Positions 1 through 11,999 are shown, counted from the stretch's first letter. The stretch: 64,000 nt of DNA from Homalodisca vitripennis (GCF_021130785.1 NW_025776200.1:1-64000), one strand, 5' to 3'. Translations and numbers: made by a program. Notes: generated by a model not told the origin, from the letters alone.

Positions 1-131
1 GCCATGTAACAATGATGTGATAGCATTAGGTTAGGTACTAGGTATTTAGTTTAGTGTCATATACATTCTTTTTCTAAACAAAAATCGTTTTAAAACATGC
101 CAAATGTATGCAAAAAGTAAACAAAACGAAA

Positions 132-210
132 GGACAAGACCCATTTTGAAACAACGCCAGGTACAAGACTCTTTATGCTGCAAACAGTAGGGGACAAGAC
201 CCATTTTGAA
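132..210 (+). repeat. Repeat cluster on the 3' side of DUF7869-type element A
   Basis: Two near-identical copies of a motif reading GGACAAGACCCATTTTGAA lie at 132-152 and 192-210, about 125 bp beyond the stop codon of the element A gene. The same motif recurs in the same orientation on the other side of the gene at 2677-2910, and a related motif follows the gene of element B at 32054-32134. I infer element-specific terminal sequences, perhaps protein-binding sites. The outer boundary of the element is not visible. Confidence 0.6.
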
Positions 211-333
211 GAAAAAAATAGTAGATAATGTTTTAAAAACTGGGGCTTTATTAAAGTACTTGTTCTGTTTTATATTAATTTTATTTATTAACACACACTA
301 AAATAATTATATAGTACATGAAAAACAACATTT

Positions 334-2400
334 TTATACAATCATTTCCACGTCATTCATGGGTTCAACCTCTTCTTCTTCTTCAGTCTCCTCTCTTTGT
401 CCTTCGGTGTTTAGGGCAAGTTTATAAAAGTCCAAATCTTGCCTATCATTCCAACTTGGCCCAAAATGTTTTTCCAGGAGTTTCTTTACATCAGTAGCTT
501 TTGCAGGCTTAGGGAGAAGACCTACAACAATTTTTTTCTGGACTGATGACCAGGATTTTTATTTGGCTGTGTTACAGTTTTTGATGTGCCTGTGTCGCAG
601 TTGTACGATAACTACCCTCTTAGTAGAATGTTTCCACTTTTACTTCAATTTAAAATAAATCGTTTTGTTGGAGCAAATTTAAAATGCCATTTCACTGGTT
701 TTTCAAAACTTGTGCGACAGTGTTTTTCCAGTCAAAAAACCTGAGGATGGTTTACAGTTTTTTGACTAGCAAATTCAGAAAATACTTTATGATATTCTTC
801 AGGTTTAATTTCGTTAACACGTTTTTCAATGCGGCCAAACACCCTGTCTGGGGGCAGGTAAGAGTGACCTGGTGTTGGAAAAAATATGGAAACACTTTTG
901 ACCCGTCTTGGCGCTTCTTGAAGGAGCCACTCGCTTTTAACATCCCTATTAATATGGAGTTCTTGTTTTGGCCTCCTCAGCCATCCGCAAACAGTCTAGC
1001 ACCTGACTGTCCTGGTTCAAAATTTGTATTTTTAAGACGATCATAGACACAAGATACAATCTCATTAGACCCCTTTCCACTTTGGATCTCATTCCAAGTA
1101 TATGTGAATGTGTTTCCTATCTTTTGTTTGGATTTTGAAGAACCGTCACACATGGTGAAATTGTAGACATAAAACTGTCTACTAAAGTAACATTGTTGGT
1201 CTGGTATTTTTGGTAGCACCATATATTTTTGGCAGTCAAACGAGTAAGTTACATGGGTGCTAACCTCTGTGTCAAGAGCATTAAAAAAACCTTTTGCTCT
1301 CAGTTTGTGCACTCTCAAATAAATCATAAGATCATTTTTTTCCTCTGCAGTTTCAGCCACTTTTAACATTTCTTTTAACTGAATACAACGTGAGCACTTA
1401 TCAGTAGCTGGAGTACCACAGCTGACACTGTAGTCATATACAAAAATATCTCTAAAAAAGCCATACTTTACCTTCAGAGCTACATCTAAGTTATCCTGAT
1501 TATTGTACATTTTCCAAAGTTTGCGTATTGACAAGTCACTTTGAAGGTACTGGCGCTTAGACTTCGCCCTGCATGCTGCAAGTTTTTCAATAAAGCTCTT
1601 AACATTTTGTCTTTTAGGAAAAAATAAAACAATTTTTCGGTCATCACCTCCTTTTTCTTTAGGGGTGGATCCTATGTCATTTATTTGATTTTTTAGCAGT
1701 CTCTGGATTCGTGATTTTGATACATTTAATATAGAACAAAATGTTTGTTGACATACCTGAACTAGGCATGTTCCTGCATGTTGGCGATATCGTGGAACAT
1801 AATACTTAGCTGTCAAATTTTTCCTAGATCCATGCTGAGTCCTCGGTCTTGACCTTTTTGGAGTTTTGATTGTTATGTATCTTAAAATATAAAAGTCTTG
1901 TTTTTCCTTGATATCCTTTTCATTTTTGGCAATTTCATAATACTTACCATGAAACTTTCTAACGTCTTGCATGTTCAGTTGGTTGCATTCGAATTGATGT
2001 GGCCCTCTGTGGATACAGACAGGTTTTTGGAAGTCCCTTTGAAGAGTATCTGAAACAATAGATTCAATTCACATGATGTAGAATGTCTAACAAAGCGTAC
2101 TAGAATATGAAGGTTATAGTTAGGTAAAGTTTAATTGGAATAGGTTCTTTAGAATATTTAATGTTATGTTAAGACAGGTGAAGTTGTCAAAATAACAGGA
2201 CATCAAAACAGTACTCAACATGTTAATATGTTTCTACCCAAAATACTAAGGCCTAACCTAAAATACAAGCACAAACATACCTTTTTCTTTTCTCAGTAGA
2301 TCGCTTCCATTTTTCATGGCTTCTCTTCCTTTTTCTCCCCGGTCCAGGTTGAACAGGTTTTACAGTATTAGTTTGATTATCCAATGCTTCGATAGTAAAC
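334..2400 (-). pseudogene. DUF7869-type transposon protein, element A (decayed)
   Basis: Minus-strand gene of a family recurrent in insect genomes, which I believe is catalogued as DUF7869. Its mechanism is unknown to me. A basic N-terminal exon (KRKRSHEKWKRS, nuclear-localisation-like) ends at 2281 on a GTATGT donor; an intron runs to a TTGTTTCAG acceptor at 2050. The main exon has the family's Cys pattern (CGTPATDKCSRC), a central SFDCQKYMVLPK block and RLFADG near 985. A stop at 977 and frameshifts follow, but GHSYLPPDRVFGRIEKRV is readable near 830 and the C-terminus (KKLLEKHFGPSWNDRQDLDF, then an acidic tail) ends at 334. Reading frame across the intron was not verified. Family assignment is confident, the number and name less so. 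Probably non-functional. Confidence 0.7.
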
Positions 2401-2676
2401 AAACTTTAACTTAGTTGTTTTGCAAATAAATAATCACCAGTGTCCACTACTTGGGTTGATGATGGGTAAATGTGTAATGAACAAACAAGCAATATCACCT
2501 GTGAAGTAAACAGTCATGTTTGCCAACCAAACAGTCTTTTAAACTAAAATATTTCTAAATTTATAAACCTATTCTGAGTTTTATCACGAAAATACAGCAA
2601 GTAAACCAAGAAAACTACAACTTGGACATGGTTCAATTTTGACCTAAAACAACCATTTAGCCATCTTTGCTAAATA

Positions 2677-2910
2677 GGACAAGGTTCATATTGCTGCAAA
2701 ACTAGACACAGTGTACATGATTCTGTTTGAAACAACCCAGTTCAGGATAAGACCCACTTTGAAACAACATGTAGTTTTTAATAGTAAATTTAAATGGGAC
2801 AAGGATTTTTTGAAACCAAACCATTTTCTTAAAATGTAGTCCTTTACTTGTAGAATCCAAATCTGTGCATAACTCAAAAAAGTTTTTCCGGACAAGACCC
2901 ATTTTCAAAC
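2677..2910 (+). repeat. Repeat cluster on the 5' side of DUF7869-type element A
   Basis: At least four diverged copies of the GGACAAGACCCATTTTGAA motif at 2677-2690, 2744-2767, 2796-2816 and 2890-2910, all in the same orientation as the copies at 132-210. Two short minus-strand ORFs here are only translations of these repeats. Confidence 0.55.
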
Positions 2911-4520
2911 TGTACTCCTCAATGTCAGTTTAATCAAAGTAAATACTATTTTATTTAAGTTTTACAGTTTGATTGAAAATATTGGCTTAGGCCAATGTGA
3001 TGATTTAAAAAAAAAATAATTTCTCAAGGTTACATTAGGAATAAATATATTCTGATTTATTGTAGGCCTATAATAAGGGTTATTGTTTCAGATCAAGATG
3101 CCACCTGTTAAAGGACAAATGCATTCATATTCTGATGAGCAAATGCTAAAAGCTATAGCTGATGTAAAGATCTGTTGCTTCTGCTGCAAAAGCAAATAGT
3201 GTTCCAAGAACTACTTTGTTTAACAAAATTAATGGAAAAACACCATACCATCGCCGTATGGGACCAGAGGCAATATTATAAAAACCGAAGAAAACTTACT
3301 TGTTCAGTGGTTGTTCTAAATGGCAAAGTGCGGTTTTTTCCGTAGGCCAAAACCAATTCTTAGACAATGTCCAGTGTTTAATAAAACATTTAAAGAAGGA
3401 AACCCCATTCATAGATGGTAGACCTGGTAGGTCTTGGTTTGCAGGATTTTGTAAGAGAAATCCTCAAGTAAGTGCTAGAATAGCACAGAATTTGACTGCG
3501 TCAAGAGCAGCAGTTTCCAAAAATAGTTTGGATAACTGGTTTATGGAAGTTCATAATCGTCTCAAAGAAGAAGGCAATGACAACATTTTGGAAGACCCTT
3601 CTAGAATCTTTAACGCTGATGAAGCAGCATTTTTCTTAACCCCCAAAAGCAATAAAGTTTTGGTGCCTCTGGGATCAAAGAACGTTTATCAAGTAGTTAA
3701 TACCGATGAGAAGGGGTGTCTTACTGTATTAATAAATTGCAGTGCCAGTGGAGCTATTGCACCCCCCCCCATGATTGTATTTAGTTATGAAATAATCCCT
3801 ACAGACATCGCAGAAAGTGTGCCTTCAGACTGGGCAGTAGGAAAATCAGACAGCGGGTGGATGACAGGGGAGCTGTTCTGTGAGTACATAACAAACATAT
3901 TCTATCCATGGTTCTTAAAAGAAAATGTTGCAAGTCCAGTTATACTATTCATAGATAACTATGTTTCTCACCTCACTTTACCTACTAGCACATTTTGTTA
4001 AAAAAATGGAATAAGTTTAGTGGCTCTATTACCAAATTCCACTTACCTTACACAGCCAATGGTTGGGGCTTTGTTTCGAACTTTGAAAGATGGCTGGAAG
4101 GAAGCAGTGAAAAAGTGGAGGAATGATCACTTTGAAAACCCGGTATTTAAAAAGAAATATTTTGCTCCTGTTTAAAAAAAAAAAAACAATAAAGGAAAGA
4201 GTTGGTGCTCCTGTTCTGAAGAATGGGTTTAGAAAATGTGGTTTGTACCCACGGAACTCTCAGGCTTTAGATTTATCTAAAATAACTAACCACACAGCAG
4301 ATGAAGAACCACAAGTACCTCACGTAAAATCTGCAGTGCAACGCCAGCTGTTCCCTTCAAAAGAGACAATAACTACTAACAGTAGGACTAAATATCTTAG
4401 AAGAACGTATAGGAGACATTAAACTACAACAGTTTAAAGCAACTCAAGGCCAGTGGGAAGGTGATGTCCGGGTCGTCATTACATATGGAAGGAATTGTCA
4501 ACCGAAGTAGAAAAAAATTG

Positions 4521-4669
4521 TGAAAATGTGATCATAGCACACACACTCACAATTGAAGATGTTGAACATTCTGACAATATTGAAGCTATCGGTATCACAG
4601 GAAATATCCCTCTTGAAAATCTAGATGTAAATTTGTCAGGAGACTTAGAGTTTGAAGAACATCTGGATT
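4521..4669 (+). repeat. Duplicated transposase segment, copy 1
   Basis: About 149 bp, nearly identical to 5369-5517. Both encode the same stretch around HTLTIEDVEHS and NIPLENLDVNLSGDLEFEEH. Downstream the copies remain alignable, but copy 1 carries roughly 75 bp that copy 2 lacks. Confidence 0.85.
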
Positions 4670-4790
4670 TGGTAGAAGATACCTCTCTTGCAAATGTTTT
4701 TATTTTGGCCGAAGGATCAGATATTCACCTGTGGAAGATCTCTTAGAAAATGGAGAACATCATAATATAATGGAGAAAAATACATAAAAT

Positions 4791-5150
4791 ACATCGCGAA
4801 GATGAAGGAAGATTGCCAAAATCACGTTCAACCATATTTGTTACTCTCTGACAAGTAGAAGACTGAGAAATAATAACGTTCATGTGGTTCCAGTAGGTGC
4901 TGAAACCTAGCGGAGAACACTAGAACTACTTTTTCTGGTTTGTCGTTATGACCGCCTAGTACAATAAGTACATGCAGCCCCGCAGTTCAATTCATACTTT
5001 GTTGCTTTCCGAAATATAAAAGTTGTACATTTAAGAATGGGTATGTTATATCTAACAAATTTAAATATATTATTTAAACATGCATTCTCAAACATATAAA
5101 CTCAATTATTTACATGTTATATACATAAAAAAGTGTTTCCCTTGAGTTTG
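4791..5150 (+). repeat. 360-bp direct repeat, copy 1
   Basis: A 360-bp segment that recurs at 7252-7611 in the same orientation with only about eight differences by eye. It lies inside the interrupted pogo-like gene. I recognise no protein in it. It could be a small non-autonomous element, a long terminal repeat, or a segmental duplication. Confidence 0.85.
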
Positions 5151-5245
5151 TTCCTGAAATGTATTTGAGAGCTTTCAATATTCCTATTAATTCAGTTGTA
5201 TAACTTGATAAAATTGCATTTAGACTGTATTTCAAGATAGTAATA
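5151..5245. repeat. Diverged inverted repeat arm, partner at 6857-6953
   Basis: About 95 bp beginning right after the 360-bp repeat and containing GTTGTATAACTTGATAAAA and TATTTCAAGATAGTA. The reverse complement of 6857-6953 contains the same blocks in the same order. Possibly terminal inverted repeats of a 1.8-kb block. Confidence 0.55.
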
Positions 5246-5368
5246 GTAAAGATGTACCAAACCTAACCCTCCTTAAACATCCTTCAGATGTTATTGATAC
5301 CCATCTTTCAATTAAACACTGTTTGGTAATTAGGGCTAGGGAAACATTATTTTAGTCGATTTGGCTAC

Positions 5369-5517
5369 TGAAAATGTGATCATAGCACACACACTCACAA
5401 TTGAAGATGTTGAACATTCTGGCAATATTGAAGCTATAGGTATCACAGGAAATATCCCTCTTGAAAATCTAGATGTAAATTTGTCAGGAGACTTAGAGTT
5501 TGAAGAACATCTGGATT
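5369..5517 (+). repeat. Duplicated transposase segment, copy 2
   Basis: Second copy of 4521-4669. From here the pogo-like reading continues to its C-terminal finger, so this copy is the one contiguous with the rest of the gene. Confidence 0.85.
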
Positions 5518-6243
5518 ATGGGATTATCTCTTGGGAAATGGAGAACAAAAATGTAGAAATTGTACAAAAAGAAAATAACAATGATCCTAATGGAGAAGAA
5601 AATATAATGGTAATTGAGGATGAAGATCTTATAATGCAAATAACAGGAAAAGACATGATCAATAGTAATGAAGAAGACAAGACTAGTGAATAAAATGAAT
5701 GTGATGGTGAACGTAAATGTGAAGGACATCCCAGTACATCTAAGAGTGGCAACGAAAATTGTACGAAGGGTGTATTTATTCCATCACCTTTTAAAAAGGC
5801 TTTATTTTGGCCAGAACCCAAAAAGTTAATAAAGAAAGAGATAACAGAAAAAATACTCAGTGTTGCTTCTGGAGAACAATGGAGGAAATACCATCAACAG
5901 AAACAACTGGTAAAGAAATAAAAAGAGAAAGCTAAAGCTAAGCGAGCAGCAAAAAGGAAAAAGCAACTAGAAGGAAAGGTGCAAAAGAATAAGTGTAAAT
6001 CGAAGAACACTAAAACCAGGGATTATTTGTGTGTGAGCTGTAGGTGCTTCATGGAATGAAGAAAATTTATTAGGCATTAAATCTGTTTGGATTGATTGCG
6101 ATAAATGTCATGGTAGCATCCACATCAAATACATTACCAAAGAACATGGAAGTAAATTTGGTTTGGAAGATCCAAGTTTTGGAGATTCAGACTGTGATTT
6201 TTGCTGTGAAAATTGTGATGGTTTAAACTTATTTATTAAATGA

Positions 6244-7251
6244 GATAAATTATTTGTTATATTTTGAAATTGGTTTATGTTGCATTACATGGAGTATAAT
6301 AAAATGAAATAATAAATAAAGTTTGTACGTGGTAAAACGAGAACAATTTCTGTAACAGTACGAATATTCAGTACCTTCAAATATTTATTTATTTTTAATT
6401 CTCCTACCTCTTAACAGGTTATAAATTAAAAGGGTTAAGTAATACAGCAATCCTAAGTAATATAAATTAATTATTAAAATGTAAAAGCTATACATAAAAA
6501 TTATCGGTTGAAGTGTCAACTACTAGCACAGTTAGATGTCATCTACTGCAACAGTAATAACAATTAGATGTCAACTACTAAAAAATTAACAACACTTTTA
6601 TTTTAGTACATTATAAAATAAAACAGAAGAAAAGATTAAATATAAAAACTGGAAAACAACTCTGAAATGTTATATAATTGGGGAAATAATATAATTTTGA
6701 GTCATAGTTATAAAGAAAGGAAACAGATTTTTTTTAAAGAAGTAATTTCCCTTATGGTGTCTACTACTGGTACACTTACCTTACGTTACGTAACTTTTAA
6801 TCACGCGACCAACGGCGGGTTAATGGAGCAGGTGGTTTTGTTATGATACATTCTAGCAGTACTATCTTGAAATATAGTTTAAATACACTTTTATCAAGTT
6901 ATACAACTAAATTAATATGAATATTGAAAGCTCTTAAATACATTTCAAAACTAAATGATGATAATTTTATTATTTACATTGATTCGCAGTCATCCATTAT
7001 AGCGAAACAGACCATGACGGAAACCTTATGTGAAAATTAATTAATATTAATGATTATACAAATGTTTGTGTACAGCCAAAATCCAATGTAACCTGTGGGT
7101 TACAACAAAATTAATCCGTTCAGAACAAAAGAAACTATCATCAGAATATTAAAGTTTGGATGGAACTCAGGCAATAGTAAATCTCATTGTATGTATTCTT
7201 AATTTTTTGATTTACTATAAGCTTACAAATTGTAGTATTTATAAAATACTT
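6244..7251. other. AT-rich stretch without recognisable gene
   Basis: No coding similarity recognised. It contains a short motif AGATGTCAACTACT repeated imperfectly between 6505 and 6580 and again near 6745, and the inverted-repeat arm at 6857-6953. Confidence 0.5.
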
Positions 7252-7611
7252 ACATCGAGAAGATGAAGGAAGATTGCCAAAATCACGTTCAACCATATTT
7301 GTTACTCTCTGACAAGTAGAAGACTGAGAAATAATAACGATCATGTGGTTCCAGTAGGTGCTGAAACCTAGCGGAGAACACTAGAACTACTTTTTCTGGT
7401 TTGTCGTTATGACCGCCTAGTACAATAAGTACATACAGCCGCGCAGTTCAATTCATACTTTGTTGCTTTCCGAAATATAAAAGTTGTACATTTAGGAATG
7501 GGTATGTTGTATCTAACAATTTTAAATATATTATTTAAACATGCATTCTCAAACATATAAACTCAATTATTTACATGTTATATACATAAAAAAGTGTTTC
7601 CCTTGAGTTTG
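7252..7611 (+). repeat. 360-bp direct repeat, copy 2
   Basis: Second copy of the segment at 4791-5150, equal in length and about 98% identical by eye. Sequence on both outer sides differs between the copies. Confidence 0.85.
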
Positions 7612-8930
7612 AAATTGAAACCTCTTTAACTCTGGCAACTGAGGTTGGGGGCCTTCTCCTGGCGGAAAACTACAACTTAAAAAGAGACAATGAGGCCCTT
7701 AATAACCAATATAGCACCACAAGCAAAAATAGCTGAGCTGGAGGCAACCTTAGAAGTTATGACAGAGACAGAGGATAAATACTGGAACCAAATTGGAAAA
7801 TTACAGGGAAAACTACAAGAAACTACAGCTCAGATCGTAAAACAAAAACAGAACAGCTCGAAATACAACTTCTTTTTGAAGAGCACGGCAGGAAACATAC
7901 GCTTCTACTTGATGAGCACAATAGAAAAATAAAAGTACTTAAAAATACAATATCTAAACTCAGCAAAAGAAAACTAGAACCGAAAATAATCAGTTTGATT
8001 TCAAGGCATATACTGCTAGCGAAACACATACCCCCCTAAATGGCTCAATCATGCCAAATGAGTCCTTCAAGTCCTTAGAAGAGAAGATAAATCCCCCTCA
8101 ATGCGACAAGAGATGCACACACCTTGCTTAGTACTAGTGCAAACGAGAGCAAATAGGATGCAAGAGAAACTCATATTAATAAACAGACGGCCTCAAGGCG
8201 CAACAAAATTCACAGCAGAAAAAAAACCACTTTAGTGTCTCACTACAAGTCGCAAAATCACAACCTCCCCTCTGTTCACAGGAAACAGCCAAACCTGTAT
8301 TCAAAAGCAGCCATCATCTGATCACAACCGGGATTAATTATAACCATAATTTGACTACAGGAGACAGCCAAACCTGTATTCAAACACTGAATCAACATCT
8401 GATCACAACCTTGACCAACCCAACAATAACACGACCACTGGAGGCAACCAAACCTGCATACAAAAACTGAACCAGCATCTGACCACAGCCGGGACCCTCC
8501 ATAGCCCACACACAACCGCAAGAGACAACCAAATTAGCATGGGAAAACAGAGTACTCAGACTATACTGGCTTCAGAATCCTTATCCTCCAGTTATACTCC
8601 CAGTGTGTAAGGAAAATAGGAACACCCTATTTATAGAGCAAGACTTAACAACTTGGCTTCTCTCCCACTCAGCGATGACGACGGCACCGAATTCACACAA
8701 ACAATATCAACATCAAAAAGAATAATAAAAAATACAGCAGTGAACAGTAACACAGGACGTACTCCATGCTGGTTCAGACCGACGCTGAGGGGATAGGTAA
8801 ACTAGAAACTTTCTCTTTTTCCCCTTAGGAAACCCCTCTCCTATCAACACAACTAGGAACAGTAAACTTGTGCCAGTATCCCATCTACGCAATACAAACT
8901 TGCATCATCACTTTTTACTATAAATGGCTC
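7612..8930 (+). pseudogene. Decayed coiled-coil ORF, possibly retroelement ORF1
   Basis: Reading across frameshifts gives a Leu/Glu/Lys-rich coiled-coil region at about 7620-7980 (TSLTLATEVGGLLLAENYN, AELEATLEVMTETEDKYW, LLFEEHGRKHTLLLDEHNRK), followed by a Gln/Asn/Thr-rich part with an 81-bp repeat at 8278-8535. I have an impression of hemipteran retroelement first-ORF proteins that start with such a coiled coil, but cannot name a family. No reverse transcriptase follows, because the Harbinger element starts at 9033. Many stops, so it is a remnant. Confidence 0.35.
8278..8535 (+). repeat. 81-bp tandem repeat, about 3.2 copies
   Basis: Units start at about 8278, 8359, 8440 and 8520 and share CAGCCAAACCTGTATTC and CATCTGATCACAACC blocks. 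The period of 81 bp is 27 codons, and in one frame the units read SQTCIQ...NQHL, so the array may have been a protein repeat. Confidence 0.6.
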
Positions 8931-9297
8931 ATCATACGCTAGTAAAGGAGGGGTAGTAAACGCTTTTCGCAAGGCCTCGAAGCCCGTATCCCGCTTTACT
9001 CCCCATACAAATGTTCAATCTTTACGAGTTAAAGGCGCGTTTTCCTAGGTGCGGGATATACGCCGCAGCGAGGTGCGGTGTTGAACCTGGGGGGTCCGCA
9101 GAGCACACAATATACAGTGTTACGTCAGAGAGTTTTCCTAGGAATCGTACGCCGCACCCCGCCAGCGGGGATCAGACTGCGGGCCGCGCCGACTCATTCT
9201 AGAGGAGTCTACGACGCAGTCCGCAACGGAATAGCGAGCAGTTCCTGTTGTTGTGCACGTAGTTCTTTTATTAGTTTTAAAATTTAATTAATTTAAA

Positions 9298-11345
9298 ATG
9301 TCTACGTTCAATGCCGCTGATGACGAACAGTTAGTGGAGTTAGTAGCGGGTCACCGGATACTGTGGGATTATTCAGAGAACGATTGTTGAATAAAACAGG
9401 TAAGTGCTTTAAATACAATCTTATCTTAGTGGTTTTAATTACAAAGCATAATATAACATAGTTATATAGGGCCACAATATGTACTGTACCAATATAACAT
9501 ACGCAATGTTAATATGACACAATATTAGTCTACAATAAACAATTATATTATGACAACACATTACATTACATAATGTTCAGAATACTTGATCTTTTTTACA
9601 TTACTGTTTGTTCGTGTTCACTCAACGTTTCCTTCTTTGGCTGATTTTCCTTCAAAGTATTCGGTAAATCTACTTCGTACCTTGAAACCCTCAGAACTAG
9701 CATATCCACCAATCCCAGCTAGGGGAATCGACTGGTAGCTCATGGATAGATTCTTCTTCACCTTGGTTAGGATATTTGTTAACGAAGTCATCTCGAAGTA
9801 AATTGTGTAGGCCACAACATATCATAATTATGTCGTCCACTGTCTCTGGCTTCACAGCTATTGGCGCAAAAAAATTCTAAAGCGCGAACACATAATACCA
9901 AAAGCATTTTCAGTAACCCTTCTTACTTTAGACAAGTGATAATTGAAATTTCTCTTGTCTGATTCTTCAATTGCTTGCTGTTTAGAATATGCTTTCATGA
10001 GGTGTTTGTCCAAGCGAAAAGCCTCATCACCCAATACTACATGGGGTAATATGATATTTGAATTAGTTAAGTATTGAGGGTCTGGGAAAATCTTTGTTCC
10101 GTCGGCAATCATTTTTCCCATGGCTGATTTATTAAAAATTCCAGCATCCCCTTCCTTCCCATAGGAACCAATATCCACTACAATAAATTTGCAATTCGCA
10201 TCAACTAGGGCAAGCAAAACAATAGAAAAGTATTTTTTATAATTTAAGAATAAACTTCCACTGTTGTCTGGTGCAACAACACGCACGTGTTTACCGTCTA
10301 GTGCTCCAACAACATTTGGAAAATCCCAACGCTTTAAAAATTCGTGAGACTTATTTTTCCAGTCAATGTCTTCAGGACGACACAAGTACAAACTTTGCAG
10401 TTTAGTTTTTAAAGATTTCAATACTAGTGGAACAATTTTTGTTAAGTACGACCGGTGAAATGCGGTATGCAAACGCCAATGATCTGAATGATCCCCTGTA
10501 GCTAGGTACCTTAAATTAAATAACAATAGTTAAAATTTAGTATAGGAATTGCTAAGTCGCAGCCACTTGCGTCTAGCGAATTTTCATCTGTATTATTGAA
10601 GGTTCATTTACAGGTATACAGCATGTATACCTTGACAGTAAAACAAGAAACAACTGTAGCTACTAACAACTAATTCAGTTTGCGTTATTAGTTTTTTTGT
10701 TGAATTTTTGACGAAAACTTTCTACAAATAAAATATTAAAACAAAAGTACAAGAACACTAATCTAGACATTTACTTTCAGGAGAACAATGAAAAAAAATG
10801 TTCCAGAAGTTGATGAACCCCTTCCATCAGAAAGTAATGAGGGGGCAACTTCTGGTGCTGTATCAGGTAACTCGTCTACGTCTAAACGCAAGGTAAAGAG
10901 GGCTTTCAGTAAGGTTGGGGAATCTTCTTTTGAATTAGGAGTTCAGCCAAAAACTAAGAAAGTGACAAATAAACAAGAAATAGTGACGTTGTTAAAAAAA
11001 TCTGCTGATGACTGACAAATATTAAACAAGTACCTAGAACAATCGATTGAGACTGAAAAAGAAGATGAAATAGATGCTTTTGTAAAAAGTATTGGCCTAA
11101 CCATAAAAAAATTTGATGAAGAAATGCAAGCTGAGGTTAAAAGCCAAATTTTTAACCTTGTATCACAATACGAATTAAAGCATATTCGCAAAAATAAATC
11201 ATCGTCATTCATACATTCTGCATCTCCAGCTACTTCATACAGTCAACACAATAGCCTCAGTAGTGACGTTCTTTTCACAGTTACTCAGGGCGGCAATGAA
11301 GATAAGGAACAGCCCACTTACACTGACCTAACAAACGTTTATTAA
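9298..11345 (+). pseudogene. MADF/BESS DNA-binding protein of Harbinger 1
   Basis: Second gene of the element. Related MADF/SANT proteins are thought to help the transposase bind the element ends in the nucleus. Exon 1 (9298-9399) reads MSTFNAADDEQLVELVAGHR, the start of a MADF domain, and ends on a perfect donor (CAG|GTAAGT). It has an in-frame TGA at 9388-9390. Exon 2 starts at 10781 after TTACTTTCAG and encodes a Ser/Lys-rich linker, then a BESS-like motif (IDAFVKSIGLTIKKFDEEMQ) near 11080-11140, ending at 11345; a stop near 11013 interrupts it. The middle of the MADF domain is not found between the exons, so the gene is probably dead. The transposase exon 2 lies inside its intron on the other strand. 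Confidence 0.65.
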
Positions 11346-11999
11346 GCTACATTGTTTGAAATCAATTAGTTATCATATTATGTGTTAATATAAACGTATG
11401 TTCAAATACCTATGTTTTCATTTCTTAAACCTTATTGTTTTAACCAAAGGTATACACGATTTATATATTTTCCCCGATTGTACAATATTTTGATACGCTA
11501 CTAAGGAACACACAAATATTTTACTAATTATAAGAAAACTAGACTCATCAACAGCGAATATCCAGGCAGCTGGTACAAACTTCCTCAAATACGAACAGGT
11601 ATTTAGACATGCTGACATGTATCTATATCTACATTAAAAATATAGATAACAAGGTAAACCGATAAATATAGGTACCTCAAGGTAACAGCGAGTTTTTCAG
11701 CTGGAGATATAGGTTTGACGACTCTGTTGCAAGAATCGATTTTTAATCGCCTTCTACAAGATGAAGTAAGTCATAAAACTGTTCCCGTGTAAATCTAAAA
11801 TACGCTTTAAATTTGACTTCATCGTCTAAAAGATGTTTATGTATAAGGAGGTTAAATACTCCTTCACGTTCTCTTTCTGTATACAAAGCACTTTCTTTTT
11901 TCACATAAACTCGTTAAACTAACTTCTTTCATTATTCATCGTAATTAGTTCTTGCATTACTAATGCACTACACAGTTTTTTCCTATTTTTGGCACTCAT
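9618..11999 (-). pseudogene. HARBI1-like DDE transposase of Harbinger 1
   Basis: Minus-strand DDE_Tnp_4 transposase in two exons. Exon 1 (11999-11676) encodes MSAKNRKKLCSALVM and the family's helical N-terminus (KFKAYFRFTREQFYDLLHLV...PISPAEKLAVT), with a frameshift. The donor is AG|GTACCT. The intron (11675-10510) ends TTTAATTTAAG. Exon 2 opens with the hallmark YLATGDHSDHWRLHTAFHRS. The catalytic triad is visible: Asp in VGALDGKHVRV, Asp in YGKEGDAGIF, Glu in VTENAFGIM. The C-terminus (GFKVRSRFTEYFEGK) ends at 9618 after a frameshift near 9858. The intron contains exon 2 of the MADF gene on the opposite strand. Decayed but catalytic residues remain. Confidence 0.85.

Larger units (their letters stand above)
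3098..6243 (+). pseudogene. pogo/Tigger-like transposase, interrupted
   Basis: Plus-strand DDE transposase of the Tc1/mariner-pogo group. It starts MPPVKGQMHSYSDEQML just after an acceptor-like TTGTTTCAG, and continues into a psq-type helix-turn-helix (SAAKANSVPRTTLFNKINGK). The catalytic core shows FNADEAAF (first Asp, near 3620) and ILFIDNYVSHL (second Asp, near 3950). The third acidic site, usually within QPLD, reads QPMVGALF, so the Asp appears lost. The C-terminal part resumes at 5370, includes FKKALFWPEPK (near 5790), a Lys-rich coiled stretch and a Cys-rich finger (CDKCHGSIH...CDFCCENC) ending at 6243. Several frameshifts, and a duplicated segment plus foreign sequence at 4521-5517 split it. 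Non-functional. Confidence 0.7.

Noticed and set aside
2686..2908. Two minus-strand ORFs of 68-69 codons
   Set aside because: They translate the repeat cluster of element A in two frames.
8276..8521. Minus-strand ORF rich in Cys and Gly
   Set aside because: Antisense translation of the 81-bp repeat; the plus strand gives the more plausible reading.
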